DNA from: Cellulomonas gilvus ATCC 13127
GTDB lineage: Bacteria > Actinomycetota > Actinomycetes > Actinomycetales > Cellulomonadaceae
Assembly: GCF_000218545.1 (NCBI RefSeq)
Contig: NC_015671.1
Coordinates: 1,364,001 to 1,428,000, forward strand
DNA length: 64,000 nt
Direction of reading: 5' to 3'
Shown here: one piece after another, positions 29,581 to 38,243 of the stretch
How the letters are laid out: every line of letters begins with the position of its first letter
Numbering within the stretch: the first letter of the stretch is position 1
Program-made: the position numbers and the translations under genes
Notes under the pieces: model-generated
Told to the model about the DNA's origin: nothing
Seen by the model: the letters and a program-made list of their open reading frames with translations, nothing else
Databases searched by the model: none

Positions 29581-30360
29581 ATGAGCGCTCCCGGTCTGCG
29601 ACACCGTCCCGAGCCGGCGACGACGGCTGTCGCCGCGTGGTCCACGCCGCCCGCGCGCGTGCGTCCGCCGCGGCTCGCGGGCCGGGGCCTGGTCAAGCAC
29701 TTCGGCCCCACCGCCGCGCTGGCGGGCGTCGACCTCGAGATCGGCGAGGGCGAGTCGCTCGCCATCACCGGTCCCTCCGGGTCCGGCAAGTCGACGCTGA
29801 TGCACGTGCTGGCGGGGATCCAGGTGCCCGACGCGGGAGTCGTCACGCTCCGCGGTCGCCAGGTGCAGGGGTTCTCGGAGCGGCAGCGTTCGGTCCTGCG
29901 GCGCGGCCGGTACGGGTTCGTGTTCCAGCACGGCCAGCTGCTGTCCGAGCTCACCGCGCTCGAGAACGTCGCGGTGGCCGCGATGCTCGACGGCGAGCCG
30001 CGTGCGGACGCCGAGCACCTCGCGCGCCAGTGGCTGGCGCGGCTCGGGCTCGCCGGGTGCGCGCAGCGCCGACCTGGCGAGCTGACCGCGGGAGAGGCGC
30101 AGCGCGTGGCGGTGGCCCGCGCGCTGGTGACGCATCCGGACGTCGTCTTCGCCGACGAGCCGACCGGCTCGCTCGACCACGCGACGGGCTACGAGGTGAT
30201 GCGCCTGATCGTCGCGACGACGCGGGACGTCGAGGCCGCGCTCGTCGTCGTGACGCAGGACCCGCGCGTCGCCGCGTGGTGCGACCACAGCGTCGAGCTG
30301 CGGGACGGCCGCGTGGTACCCGCACCCGCGGCCGCGCCTGTGCCCGACCTCGCACCGTGA
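29581..30360 (+). CDS. ABC transporter ATP-binding protein (LolD/MacB-like)
   Basis: A 259-residue ATPase partner of the FtsX-like permease that follows. It has Walker A TGPSGSGKST (about 64-73), a Q-loop (FVFQHGQLLSELTALENV), Walker B VVFADEPTGSLD and an H/Q switch VVTQDPR. The signature motif reads LTAGEAQRVAVARAL, departing from LSGGQ but still with the essential Gly. An N-terminal extension of about 35 residues is unconserved-looking. The stop overlaps the permease GTG (GTGA). Such pairs act in lipoprotein, peptide or antibiotic export or in mechanotransmission; the substrate is not evident. Confidence 0.88.
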   Translation: MSAPGLRHRPEPATTAVAAWSTPPARVRPPRLAGRGLVKHFGPTAALAGVDLEIGEGESLAITGPSGSGKSTLMHVLAGIQVPDAGVVTLRGRQVQGFSERQRSVLRRGRYGFVFQHGQLLSELTALENVAVAAMLDGEPRADAEHLARQWLARLGLAGCAQRRPGELTAGEAQRVAVARALVTHPDVVFADEPTGSLDHATGYEVMRLIVATTRDVEAALVVVTQDPRVAAWCDHSVELRDGRVVPAPAAAPVPDLAP

Positions 30361-31721
30361 GCTCGCTCCTGGTCCTCGCGCCGCGCCTGCTCGTCGCACC
30401 CGGTCGGGACGGGCGGACGCCGACGGTGCTCACGGTCGCGGCGTCCGGCCTCGTCACGGCCACGGCCGCGGGCGCGCTCGCGACGGCGCTCGCGTTCGCC
30501 GGGCGTGCCGCGCACCCGGCGTCGTCGCTCCAGCAGGACCTGGGCGGTGCGTACGCGCTCCTGGCGTGCGTCGCGCTGCTCGCGCTCGCGCTGCCGCTGG
30601 TCACGGTGGTGCGAGGGGCCGCGCGGCTCGCCGTCGTGCACCGTGAGGAGCGGATCTCCACGCTGCGGCTGCTGGGGGCGACGCCGCGTGAGGTGACGGC
30701 GCTCGTCGTCGTGGAGACCGCCGGCCAGGCGGCGCTCGGCGGGGTGCTCGGTGCGGCGTCGTACGGCGCGCTCCTGCCGCTGGGTGCCGCCGTGCCGTTC
30801 CAGGGGGCGTCGCTGTCCGTGCGGGAGCTGTGGGTGGGCCCGGGTGTGCTCGCGGCGGTCGTGGTCTCCGTGTGCGCGGCCGCGGCCGTGCTCGCGGCCG
30901 TGGAGTCGCGCCGTGCGGGACGTCCGCGGCCGGGGCCCGCGTACCGGCCGGCGCCCCGCCGGTACCGGCCGGCGCGCGCGGCGGTCGCGCTCGGTGCGGC
31001 GCTCGGCACGTTCGTGGTGACCACGTTTCTCGAGCTGTTCGCCGCGGCGGCGATCGCGGCGCTGCTCGGCTGCCTGCTCCTGGCGTCGGTGGCGTTCGAC
31101 GCCGTGGGCCCGTGGCTCCTCGCGGCCCGCGCGCGCCGCGGCGCGCGCCGTGCGCCCGGGCTGCCGCAGCTGCTCGCGGCGCGGCGGCTGCTCGACGACC
31201 CGCACGCGGCCTGGGCCGCGGTGCGCGGTGTCGCCACCGCGTCGTTCGTGGTGGGAGCCGTCGTCGGGGTGCCCGCGGTGGCGACCCAGGACGGTGAGGC
31301 GCACGCCCGCGTGCTGACGGCCGACCTGCTGACGGGGGCGCTGCTCGCGCTCGGGGCCACGTTCGTGCTCGCGGCGGGGTCGGCCGCCGTCACGCAGGCC
31401 GTCGAGGTGCTCGAGCGGCGGCGCGAGCTGGTCCTGGCCGACCGCGCGGGCGTCCCCGCCGCCGCGCTCGACGCCGCACGGCGGCGTGCCGTCCTGGGGC
31501 CGCTGCTGCAGGCGTCCGCGGTCTCGACGCTGCTCGCGCTCGTGCTGCTGGCTCCGTTCTTCGGCACGGCGGCGCTCACCCGGCCGGGCGCGCTGGTGGC
31601 GATCGGGGGCGTCGTGGCCGGGGGCGCCGTGCTCGTGGCCGCGGCCACGTGGACCACCCGACCGCTGCTGCGCCGTGTGCTGGCCCAGGATGCGCGCCCG
31701 GCTGTCGGAGGCCACCGGTAG
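30357..31721 (+). CDS. FtsX-like ABC permease
   Basis: A 454-residue membrane protein with about eight hydrophobic helices arranged as two FtsX-like halves. The motif RLLGATPREVTALVVVETAGQAALGGVLG (about 104-132) is characteristic of FtsX/MacB permease domains. A second, similar set (LVLADRAGVPAAALDAARRRAV) lies near residues 358-380. It is translationally coupled to the ATPase gene by GTGA overlap. Its TAG stop is part of the -10 box of the following VOC gene. No periplasmic MacB core domain is visible. Confidence 0.82.
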   Translation: MSSLLVLAPRLLVAPGRDGRTPTVLTVAASGLVTATAAGALATALAFAGRAAHPASSLQQDLGGAYALLACVALLALALPLVTVVRGAARLAVVHREERISTLRLLGATPREVTALVVVETAGQAALGGVLGAASYGALLPLGAAVPFQGASLSVRELWVGPGVLAAVVVSVCAAAAVLAAVESRRAGRPRPGPAYRPAPRRYRPARAAVALGAALGTFVVTTFLELFAAAAIAALLGCLLLASVAFDAVGPWLLAARARRGARRAPGLPQLLAARRLLDDPHAAWAAVRGVATASFVVGAVVGVPAVATQDGEAHARVLTADLLTGALLALGATFVLAAGSAAVTQAVEVLERRRELVLADRAGVPAAALDAARRRAVLGPLLQASAVSTLLALVLLAPFFGTAALTRPGALVAIGGVVAGGAVLVAAATWTTRPLLRRVLAQDARPAVGGHR

Positions 31722-31724
31722 CGT
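31719..31724 (+). promoter_or_regulatory. -10 box TAGCGT, leaderless start
   Basis: TAGCGT ends 7 nt before the ATG at 31732. It includes the TAG stop codon of the upstream permease. No ribosome binding site is visible. Confidence 0.5.
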
Positions 31725-31731
31725 CGCGCGT

Positions 31732-32079
31732 ATGGCACTCACGGTGGAGATGATCACGTTCGACACGACCGATGCGCCGCCGCTCGCGGCGTGGTGGGCG
31801 CGGCAGCTGGGCGGGACGGTCGAGGACGAGTCGCAGGGCATGTTCGTGGTGGTCAAGGACGTGCACGGCGTGGCCCGGCTGGGGTTCCAGGCGGTGCCCG
31901 ACCCGACGCCGGACAAGAACCGCGTGCACCTGGACCTCGCGTCCGACGACGCGGCGGCGGAGGTGGAGCGACTGGTGTCCGAGGGCGCGAGCCTGGTGGC
32001 CCGGCACGACGAGTGGGGCTTCGCGTGGACCGTCCTCGCGGACCCGGAGGGCAACCAGTTCTGCGTCGCGCAGGGGTGA
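31732..32079 (+). CDS. VOC/glyoxalase-like protein
   Basis: A 115-residue, single-module VOC superfamily protein. It has the beta-alpha-beta-beta-beta pattern starting ITFDTTDAPPLAAWWARQLGGTV and ending WTVLADPEGNQFCVAQ, where PEGN is the typical C-terminal motif with a Glu metal ligand. RVHLDLAS supplies the His ligand region. The substrate (dioxygenase, glyoxalase or antibiotic binding) cannot be assigned. Apparently transcribed from its own leaderless promoter. Confidence 0.8.
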   Translation: MALTVEMITFDTTDAPPLAAWWARQLGGTVEDESQGMFVVVKDVHGVARLGFQAVPDPTPDKNRVHLDLASDDAAAEVERLVSEGASLVARHDEWGFAWTVLADPEGNQFCVAQG

Positions 32080-32081
32080 GC

Positions 32082-32103
32082 CCGCCGCGCTGCTGAGCGG
32101 CGG
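32082..32103. terminator. Short hairpin between convergent genes
   Basis: A 7-bp stem CCGCCGC/GCGGCGG with an 8-nt loop just after the VOC stop. A 10-nt direct repeat GACGCGCCTC lies next to it (near 32108 and 32131). It could serve both convergent genes. Weak evidence. Confidence 0.3.
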
Positions 32104-32138
32104 CGGTGACGCGCCTCCGAACAGGTGGGCGACGCGCC

Positions 32139-32882
32139 TCAGGACGGGTGGGCGTCGTGGTCGGCGGCGCCCACCCGGTGGGTGGCGTGCGTGGGCCGCG
32201 GCTCGGCGGTCGCTGCGTCGACCCCGGCCAGGCCGGGGTCCGCGAGCAGGTCGTCGACGGACCTGACGTGCCGGCCGTGCTCGTCGTACTCCTGGTGCCG
32301 GTGGTGCTCGGCGCGCTCGTGGTAGCCGTCGGCGGGGCCGGACGGTGCCGGGGCTCCGGCGCGCGTCCGGCGTCGGCGCAGCGCCACGCCGACGAGGGCG
32401 GTGGCGGCGGCCGTCAGCGCGGCCGCCGCCCACGGCGACGACGCGACGAGGCGGACGGCCCCCCACACGGCGGACAGCCCGACGGTCGCCCAGATCACGG
32501 CCCACGCGGCCGCACCCGGGATCGTCGCGACGGCGAACCGCACGTACCGCATGCGCACCAGCCCGGCCGAGACGAACACCGCCGTCTGCACGCCGACCGT
32601 GAGGAACGCGAACGTCACGGCGACGGGACCCCAGCGGCGCACGCGCTCGAGCCCGCGCACCGCGGTGCGCGAGGAGGTCCACGCCTGCAGCCGGGCCGTG
32701 GCCGCGCGTGCGGGGGCGCCGTCACGTGCCGCGGGGTGCACGGCGCGTGCTCCCCGGGCCAGCCCGCGCCCGACCCAGTACGTGGCGTGCGAGCGCGCCA
32801 ACGCGATGACGAACAGCGCGGCGAGGGCGACCCCCAAGGACGCCGCACCGAGCCCGAAGGCGCTGAGCGGGTCGTCGTCCAC
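32139..32882 (-). CDS. DedA/VTT-like membrane protein with His-rich tail
   Basis: A 247-residue membrane protein. Helices lie at about 8-27, 88-110, 118-145 and 150-167. The stretch RRWGPVAVTFAFLTVGVQTAVFVSAGLVRMRYVRF resembles the DedA (SNARE-associated/VTT) core, a family linked to lipid-carrier flipping and membrane homeostasis. The C-terminal about 75 residues are soluble, with a His/Glu cluster (HERAEHHRHQEYDEHGRH) that could bind metal. The GTG start at 32882 has only a weak upstream purine stretch. The DedA assignment rests on motif resemblance and is moderate. Confidence 0.65.
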   Translation of the reverse strand: MDDDPLSAFGLGAASLGVALAALFVIALARSHATYWVGRGLARGARAVHPAARDGAPARAATARLQAWTSSRTAVRGLERVRRWGPVAVTFAFLTVGVQTAVFVSAGLVRMRYVRFAVATIPGAAAWAVIWATVGLSAVWGAVRLVASSPWAAAALTAAATALVGVALRRRRTRAGAPAPSGPADGYHERAEHHRHQEYDEHGRHVRSVDDLLADPGLAGVDAATAEPRPTHATHRVGAADHDAHPS

Positions 32883-32942
32883 GCCTCATCCTAAGGAGCG
32901 GCGTGCGTGCGACCCGCGTCGGTCCGGGCCGCACGCCCGCTC

Positions 32943-33728
32943 CTACTCCGCGGCGAAGAACACCTCGTCGCCGAACAGTGCCTCGACCGACCAGGCGCCC
33001 GTCCGCGCATCGGCCTCGGGGATCTCGAACACGATCGAGGCCGTGGCGCGCGCGTCGCCGTACATCTCACCGAGGTCCATGAAGTCGTCCTCGAGGCCTG
33101 TGCCGGGCTCGCTCTCGATCGTGACGCCGTCGGCGGTGACGTAGCTGAGGTCCAGCTCGGTCCACGGCGTGCCCGCGTCGGTCCCCTCCTTGGTGAGCTC
33201 GACCTCGACCTTGACGAAGTGCGAGCCCGCGTCGGGCGTCTCGGCGAACTCGTCGGCGGTGCGCACGGCCTCGTCGACGTCCCAGTCGACGGCGACGACG
33301 TCGACGGTCCAGTCCGGGTCGCCCATGCTGCTGAACGTGACGCCGCCCCCGTCGAGCGCGAGCGGGTCGGACCGCGTCCCCGTGCCGGACGTCGTGTGCA
33401 CCTGCGTCTCGGAGAACTCGTCGATCGCGCGCTCCGCCGCTCGGCCGAACACGACCAGCGCCAGGATCGCCGCGACCGTGCCCACCAGGCTGAGCAGCGA
33501 GACCACCAGGCCCCCGATCGCCAGGCCCCGGCCATCGGTGCCCTCGCGCTTGGTCTTGCCCATGCCGATGATCGACAGGACCAGCCCCGCGGGCCAGAAC
33601 ACGAACGCGAAGACCAGCCCGAGGATCGCGGTCGGCTCCGTGCGGCGGGGCGCGACCGGCGGGTACGGCTGCGGCGGGTAGGGCTGGCCCGGGTGCTGCG
33701 GCGGGTACTGGCGCGGGTCGTAGGACAT
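32943..33728 (-). CDS. DUF4190-type membrane protein with exterior domain
   Basis: A 261-residue protein. It has a Pro/Tyr/Gln-rich N-terminus (about 1-28, PPQHPGQPYPPQPYPP) and two membrane helices (about 32-52 and 67-92) in a DUF4190-like pattern. The exterior domain of about 160 residues resembles the DUF4352/telokin-like Ig fold (HFVKVEVELTKEGTDAGTPWTELDLSYVTADGV). ATG 33728 follows AGGAG by 6 nt. Divergent from glyS. Function unknown. Confidence 0.75.
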   Translation of the reverse strand: MSYDPRQYPPQHPGQPYPPQPYPPVAPRRTEPTAILGLVFAFVFWPAGLVLSIIGMGKTKREGTDGRGLAIGGLVVSLLSLVGTVAAILALVVFGRAAERAIDEFSETQVHTTSGTGTRSDPLALDGGGVTFSSMGDPDWTVDVVAVDWDVDEAVRTADEFAETPDAGSHFVKVEVELTKEGTDAGTPWTELDLSYVTADGVTIESEPGTGLEDDFMDLGEMYGDARATASIVFEIPEADARTGAWSVEALFGDEVFFAAE

Positions 33729-33843
33729 CGCAACTCCTGGTGGACGGGTGTGGGTGGAAGGGCGGGCGTGGCTCGCCGGGCAGGGTAGCGAGGTTCGGCG
33801 AACTCGGGGCGAACCCGCCCACACCGGGCGGCGGCGCTGCGGC

Positions 33844-33887
33844 GCGCACCGGACCGGGCCCGCCCCGCCGGGCCCGGTCCGGTGCGC
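33844..33887. repeat. 19-bp perfect inverted repeat between divergent genes
   Basis: Arms at 33844-33862 and 33869-33887 are perfectly complementary around a 6-nt loop. The repeat ends 8 nt before the glyS -10 box, covering the -35 position. It lies between divergent genes, so it is not an ordinary terminator of either. Confidence 0.7.
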
Positions 33888-33895
33888 TCTCCCGG

Positions 33896-33901
33896 TAGCC
33901 T
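33896..33901 (+). promoter_or_regulatory. -10 box TAGCCT for glyS
   Basis: TAGCCT (TAnnnT) would start transcription near 33908, giving a leader of about 93 nt. A small hairpin GAGTC/GACTC occurs in the leader. The -35 position falls inside the inverted repeat. Confidence 0.5.
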
Positions 33902-34000
33902 GGGCGCGCTCCGCGGTCCCGCCGCCGAGCAGAGTCGCACCGACTCGCACCCCAGCCCGCGGCACCCAGCGGCGGGCCCCGAGCACTGGAGAGCATCGTC

Positions 34001-35386
34001 GTGGCAGCACCCTCGCGTCTGGATTCCGTCGTCTCCCTCGCCAAGCGGCGCGGCTTCGTCTTCCCGAGCGGGGAGATCTACGGCGGTACGCGTTCCGCGT
34101 GGGACTACGGACCGCTCGGCGTCGAGCTGAAGGAGAACATCAAGCGTCAGTGGTGGCGCTCGATGGTGACCAGCCGCGACGACATCGTGGGCCTCGACTC
34201 CTCGGTCATCCTGCCGCGTCAGGTGTGGGTGGCCTCGGGCCACGTGGGCGTGTTCACCGACCCGCTCACCGAGTGCCTGTCCTGCCACAAGCGCTTCCGC
34301 GAGGACCAGCTGCTGGAGGAGTTCGAGGAGCGCAAGGGGCGCGCCCCCGAGGGCGGCCTCGCGGGCGTGCCGTGCCCGAGCTGCGGCACCAAGGGCGAGT
34401 GGACCGCTCCGCGCGACTTCAACATGATGCTCAAGACGTACCTGGGCCCGGTCGAGGACGAGTCCGGCCTGCACTACCTGCGGCCCGAGACCGCGCAGGG
34501 CATCTTCGTGAACTTCAAGAACGTGTACACCGCGGCGCGGATGCGTCCGCCGTTCGGCATCGGCCAGATCGGCAAGTCGTTCCGGAACGAGATCACGCCC
34601 GGCAACTTCATCTTCCGCACGCGCGAGTTCGAGCAGATGGAGATGGAGTTCTTCGTCGAGCCCGGGACCGACGAGACCTGGCACCAGTACTGGATCGACC
34701 ACCGCACCGACTGGTACGTGGACCTGGGCATCGCGCGGGACAACCTGCGCCTCTACGAGCACCCGGCCGAGAAGCTCTCGCACTACTCCAAGCGCACGGT
34801 CGACATCGAGTACCGGTTCGGCTTCCAGGGCAGCGAGTGGGGCGAGCTCGAGGGGATCGCGAACCGCACGGACTTCGACCTCAGCACGCACTCCGAGCAC
34901 TCCGGCCAGGACCTGTCGTTCTTCGACCAGGCCAAGAACGAGCGCTACGTGCCGTACGTGATCGAGCCCGCCGCGGGCCTGACCCGCTCGCTCATGGCCT
35001 TCCTGGTCGAGTCGTACGCCGAGGACGAGGCGCCCAACACCAAGGGCGGCGTCGACACGCGCGTCGTGCTCAAGCTCGACCCGCGGCTCGCGCCCGTCAA
35101 GGCGGCCGTGCTCCCGCTCTCGCGCAACGAGCAGCTCTCGCCCAAGGCGCGTGACCTGGCCGCCGAGCTGCGCAAGCACTGGAACGTCGACTTCGACGAC
35201 GCGGGCGCGATCGGCCGCCGGTACCGCCGGCAGGACGAGATCGGCACGCCGTTCTGCATCACGGTGGACTTCGACACGCTCGACGACCAGGCCGTGACGA
35301 TCCGGCACCGCGACGACATGTCGCAGGAGCGCGTCGCGCTCGACCAGGTCACGTCGTACCTGGCCCCGCGCCTGCTCGGGTCCTGA
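34001..35386 (+). CDS. glyS: Glycine--tRNA ligase (alpha2 type)
   Basis: Class II aminoacyl-tRNA synthetase charging tRNA-Gly. It begins [37 protein letters not shown] zinc-finger-like insertion has CLSCHKRF and [10 protein letters not shown]. Motif 2 is [25 protein letters not shown], and motif 3 includes [14 protein letters not shown]. The C-terminal anticodon-binding domain follows from about residue 360. The 461 residues match the single-chain bacterial/eukaryotic-type enzyme. GTG 34001 has GGAGAG about 9 nt upstream. A strong bidirectional terminator follows. Confidence 0.97.
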   Translation: MAAPSRLDSVVSLAKRRGFVFPSGEIYGGTRSAWDYGPLGVELKENIKRQWWRSMVTSRDDIVGLDSSVILPRQVWVASGHVGVFTDPLTECLSCHKRFREDQLLEEFEERKGRAPEGGLAGVPCPSCGTKGEWTAPRDFNMMLKTYLGPVEDESGLHYLRPETAQGIFVNFKNVYTAARMRPPFGIGQIGKSFRNEITPGNFIFRTREFEQMEMEFFVEPGTDETWHQYWIDHRTDWYVDLGIARDNLRLYEHPAEKLSHYSKRTVDIEYRFGFQGSEWGELEGIANRTDFDLSTHSEHSGQDLSFFDQAKNERYVPYVIEPAAGLTRSLMAFLVESYAEDEAPNTKGGVDTRVVLKLDPRLAPVKAAVLPLSRNEQLSPKARDLAAELRKHWNVDFDDAGAIGRRYRRQDEIGTPFCITVDFDTLDDQAVTIRHRDDMSQERVALDQVTSYLAPRLLGS

Positions 35387-35392
35387 TCGCGT

Positions 35393-35433
35393 CGACGGAG
35401 GGCGGGCACCGCATCGGTGCCCGCCCTCCGTCG
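35393..35433. terminator. Bidirectional terminator, glyS / exterior-repeat protein
   Basis: An 18-bp perfect stem (35393-35410 with 35416-35433) with a 5-nt loop GCATC, 6 nt after the glyS stop and 12 nt before the stop of the convergent gene. No T-run follows on either strand, but stem strength and position make it a convincing terminator for both. Confidence 0.8.
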
Positions 35434-35445
35434 CGTCACGTCGGG

Positions 35446-37629
35446 TCAGCGCCACGCCGCCCTGACGTCGTCGACGACCCCCGGGCGGCCCGCTGCCTCG
35501 CACTCGGCCTCGCCGAGCCCTTCGCAGCCCTCCACGACGACCTCCCCGTCCGGTGACACCCAGGCCGAGACGCCGTTCGACGGGTCGACGAGCTCCGAGG
35601 GCGCCTGCGCGAGCAGCGCGGTCACCCGTCGGCCGCGCAGCTCCACGGTGGGCAGCTCGACCGCGCCGCCGCCCCGCGCGGCGGCGGGCGGCAGCCACAC
35701 GAAGGCGCGCCAGGCGCCCGCACCGGGCGAGACCCCGAGCCGGACGACGCCGCGTCCGCCGTCGAGCGCAGCGGTGGAGCTGCTCGCCCCCGGTGACGTC
35801 AGGTCGCGCTCACCCGGCTGACCCTGCTGGAGCGCGTCGCCCCGGAAGAGCAGCGGAGCCCACGTGTCGCCGAACGTGCGTGCCCGCAGCCACACCCGCT
35901 CGCCGTCGAGCTCGCCCAGGTCGAGGACGTCGTCGTCGCGAAGCTTCGTCGCCGCCGATGTGCCGTCCGCCACGGTCGTCGCGGACGACGGTCCCGCGGG
36001 CGGCGTCACGCCGGCGCCCGGCTCGGCCCCGGTGAGGTCCGCGCCTGCGGACCGTAGTGCGGCCAGGAGGCCCGCGCCGCCGTCCGGCTGCGCGTCGAGG
36101 CACTCGCGGGACAGGCCGCGGCAGCTGCCGCTCATGGAGAACACGTCGCCGTCCGTGGGGTCGACCGCGAGCACCAGGGCGTCGAGCAGCCCTTCGGGGT
36201 CGTGCCGCACCGCGGCTTCGTCGAGCTGGACCGCGTACAGGCGCGCCCCGCTGCCGGACGGGTCGTCGAACGTGGGCACCTCGACCGCCTGCACGCGCGT
36301 CCCGTCGTCGGCCACCAGGCCGCGTGGGAACCACATGAGGACGCGCCCCTGCGCCATCCACGCCGGGACGGCGCCGACCAGCACGCGGAGGTCGTCGTCC
36401 ATCGCCCAGCTCAGGGAGCCCGGGTAGTGCGAGCCCGGCGCGAACCGGTCGGGTGAGTCGTCGGCGGACCAGGTGATGACATTGCCCGCACCGGAGAGCG
36501 GATCGACCGTGACCCGCAGGCCGTGCTCGGCCGGCACGCCCCAGGTGCCCTCGGCCGCGTCGAGCTCGGCCGACGTCGCGCGGGACAGCTCGACGTGGCC
36601 CGTCGACCCACCGGTCCGGGGGACGTCGAGCCCCGTCGGCCAGGTGACGCCGCCGACGCCGAGCCGGGTGGTGGTGGCCGCACCCGGTGCAGGGCTGGTG
36701 GTCTGCGCGCGGTCGGGCTCCGTGCGGAACGCGTCGATCGCGGCGACGAGCCCGGGCACCTCCTCGATCGCGGGGCAGCCCTGCGTCTCGTCGGCCGGTT
36801 CGCACGGTGCCTCGACCACGCGCCCGTCGGTGCCGACGAACACGACGCCCGTCGTGGACTCGGCCATCGACTGTGAGAGTGCGGTGTCCGCGAGCGTCGC
36901 GGCGAGCAGCTGGCCGCCGGGTGCGGCGAACGTCGGCAGCTCGACCGCGACCTGCTGGCCGCCGGCCCGGTCGGTGAACCCGCCCGTGCTCCAGAGCAGC
37001 ACGTGCGGACGCGGCATGCTCGTCGGGACGACCACGACGTCCGAGGTCCGGCCGTCGCGCGCCTCGGTGGTGAGACGTCGGCCCTGGCGCATTGTCTGGG
37101 CGTCCCACGTCCACGTGCCGCCGCCACGCGTGGTGATCCAGCTGCCGTCCTCCTCGTCGGCCGCCACGAAGCCGGCCCAGCCCGACGCCGGGCCGGTGTC
37201 GTCGGTCCCGGTGAGCAGCACGAGCTCGCGCACCCCGGCCGTGAGGCCGAGGTCCATCCGCATGTCGGCGTCGGGCCGGACCTGGCGGACCGCACCCGTC
37301 GCGGCCACCGGTGGCGCCGGACGGTTCACGGCCGACAGGCCCTGCGCGACGAGTGTGACGGGTCCGGTGCCCAGCGGGCGTGGCGCGGTGGTCACGCGCG
37401 GTGCGGGCGTCTGGGCGGGATCCGGGGAGCGCTCCAGCCGCGGCACGGTGACCGCCGCGGCGGCGACGACCGCGACCGCGGCGATGCCCGCCCCGACGCG
37501 CACCGCGGCGCGCCGACGCACGTGGCGGTGCGCGGCGTCCAGCAGCGCACCGGGGTCCAGCGACATCGCGGGCGTCACGCGTGCGGCATGCTCGGCGAGC
37601 TCGCGGTCGGGACGCAGGTCGGTGCTCAT
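35446..37629 (-). CDS. Membrane-anchored exterior protein with three internal repeats
   Basis: A 727-residue protein encoded directly after the ECF sigma factor. The cytosolic N-terminus is about 45 residues, one helix spans about 48-65 (VGAGIAAVAVVAAAAVTV), and the rest is exterior. The exterior part contains three related units. Each has an A-V-E-[LV]-P-T-[FV] strand (near residues 226, 448 and 654), followed about 45-50 residues later by a close Cys pair (CEPADETQGC, CRGLSREC, CEGLGEAEC). ATG 37629 follows AGGAGG by 7 nt and overlaps the sigma-factor stop. The N-terminal segment could sequester the sigma factor, but no ZAS zinc motif (HxxxCxxC) is present. No database family recognised. 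Confidence 0.75.
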   Translation of the reverse strand: MSTDLRPDRELAEHAARVTPAMSLDPGALLDAAHRHVRRRAAVRVGAGIAAVAVVAAAAVTVPRLERSPDPAQTPAPRVTTAPRPLGTGPVTLVAQGLSAVNRPAPPVAATGAVRQVRPDADMRMDLGLTAGVRELVLLTGTDDTGPASGWAGFVAADEEDGSWITTRGGGTWTWDAQTMRQGRRLTTEARDGRTSDVVVVPTSMPRPHVLLWSTGGFTDRAGGQQVAVELPTFAAPGGQLLAATLADTALSQSMAESTTGVVFVGTDGRVVEAPCEPADETQGCPAIEEVPGLVAAIDAFRTEPDRAQTTSPAPGAATTTRLGVGGVTWPTGLDVPRTGGSTGHVELSRATSAELDAAEGTWGVPAEHGLRVTVDPLSGAGNVITWSADDSPDRFAPGSHYPGSLSWAMDDDLRVLVGAVPAWMAQGRVLMWFPRGLVADDGTRVQAVEVPTFDDPSGSGARLYAVQLDEAAVRHDPEGLLDALVLAVDPTDGDVFSMSGSCRGLSRECLDAQPDGGAGLLAALRSAGADLTGAEPGAGVTPPAGPSSATTVADGTSAATKLRDDDVLDLGELDGERVWLRARTFGDTWAPLLFRGDALQQGQPGERDLTSPGASSSTAALDGGRGVVRLGVSPGAGAWRAFVWLPPAAARGGGAVELPTVELRGRRVTALLAQAPSELVDPSNGVSAWVSPDGEVVVEGCEGLGEAECEAAGRPGVVDDVRAAWR

Positions 37630-38225
37630 CGGGTGACCTCCTGGCCGGCGGCGGTGGACAGAGCGGTGCGCAGCGTGGACAGGCCGCGCGACGCGGTGGA
37701 CTTGACGGTGCCGATGCTCACGCCGAGCTCGGCGGCGACCTCGGCCTCGGGCAGGCCGACCATGTGCCGCAGCACCACGATCCGGCGCTGCCGCGGGGTC
37801 AGCAGCGCGAGCGCGCGGACCAGCTGGTCGCGGTCCTCGGTGCGCGCGTGCTCGTCGGACCCCACGCGCACGGTGTCGGTCTCGGGCAGGTCCTCGGGTG
37901 CGGTGAGGACCTCGCGCCGACGGCGCCGCCACGTGTCGACGCGCAGGTTGGCCAGGACACGCCGCGCGTAGGCGAGCGGCTCGTGCGTGCGCGGCCAGGC
38001 GGCGTACGTGCGGACGAGGGCCTGCTGCGTGAGCTCCTCGGCACGGTGCGCGTCACCGCACAGCAGCCATGCGGTGCGCAGCAGGTCCGCGCCGTGGCGG
38101 GCGACGAACGCGCTGAACTCGTGGTCGATCTCGGCCCGCGTGCGGGCGGTGCGGGTGCCGACCGCGACGACGGTGAGCGACTCGGCGTGTGCCGGGTCGT
38201 CGTCGTCGCGGGCCCCTGCGGTCAT
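37626..38225 (-). CDS. ECF RNA polymerase sigma factor (SigE family)
   Basis: A 199-residue sigma-70 family factor with only regions 2 and 4. Region 2: FSAFVARHGADLLRTAWLLCGDAHRAEELTQQALVRTYAAWPR through YARRVLANLRVDTWRRRRR. Region 4: LTPRQRRIVVLRHMVGLPEAEVAAELGVSIGTVKSTASRGL. The pattern matches the actinobacterial sigma-E family (TIGR02983-like). ATG 38225 has no Shine-Dalgarno. An in-frame GTG at 38234 lies next to the predicted transcription start, so a leaderless 202-residue form is possible. It is coupled to the downstream membrane protein, a candidate regulator of its activity. Confidence 0.9.
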   Translation of the reverse strand: MTAGARDDDDPAHAESLTVVAVGTRTARTRAEIDHEFSAFVARHGADLLRTAWLLCGDAHRAEELTQQALVRTYAAWPRTHEPLAYARRVLANLRVDTWRRRRREVLTAPEDLPETDTVRVGSDEHARTEDRDQLVRALALLTPRQRRIVVLRHMVGLPEAEVAAELGVSIGTVKSTASRGLSTLRTALSTAAGQEVTR

Positions 38226-38243
38226 GGTGGTCACACCGTAGGA

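Noticed and set aside
33902..34000. glyS leader considered as a T-box or glycine riboswitch
   Set aside because: No T-box core, specifier loop or glycine aptamer motif can be recognised in the roughly 93-nt leader; only one 5-bp hairpin is visible.
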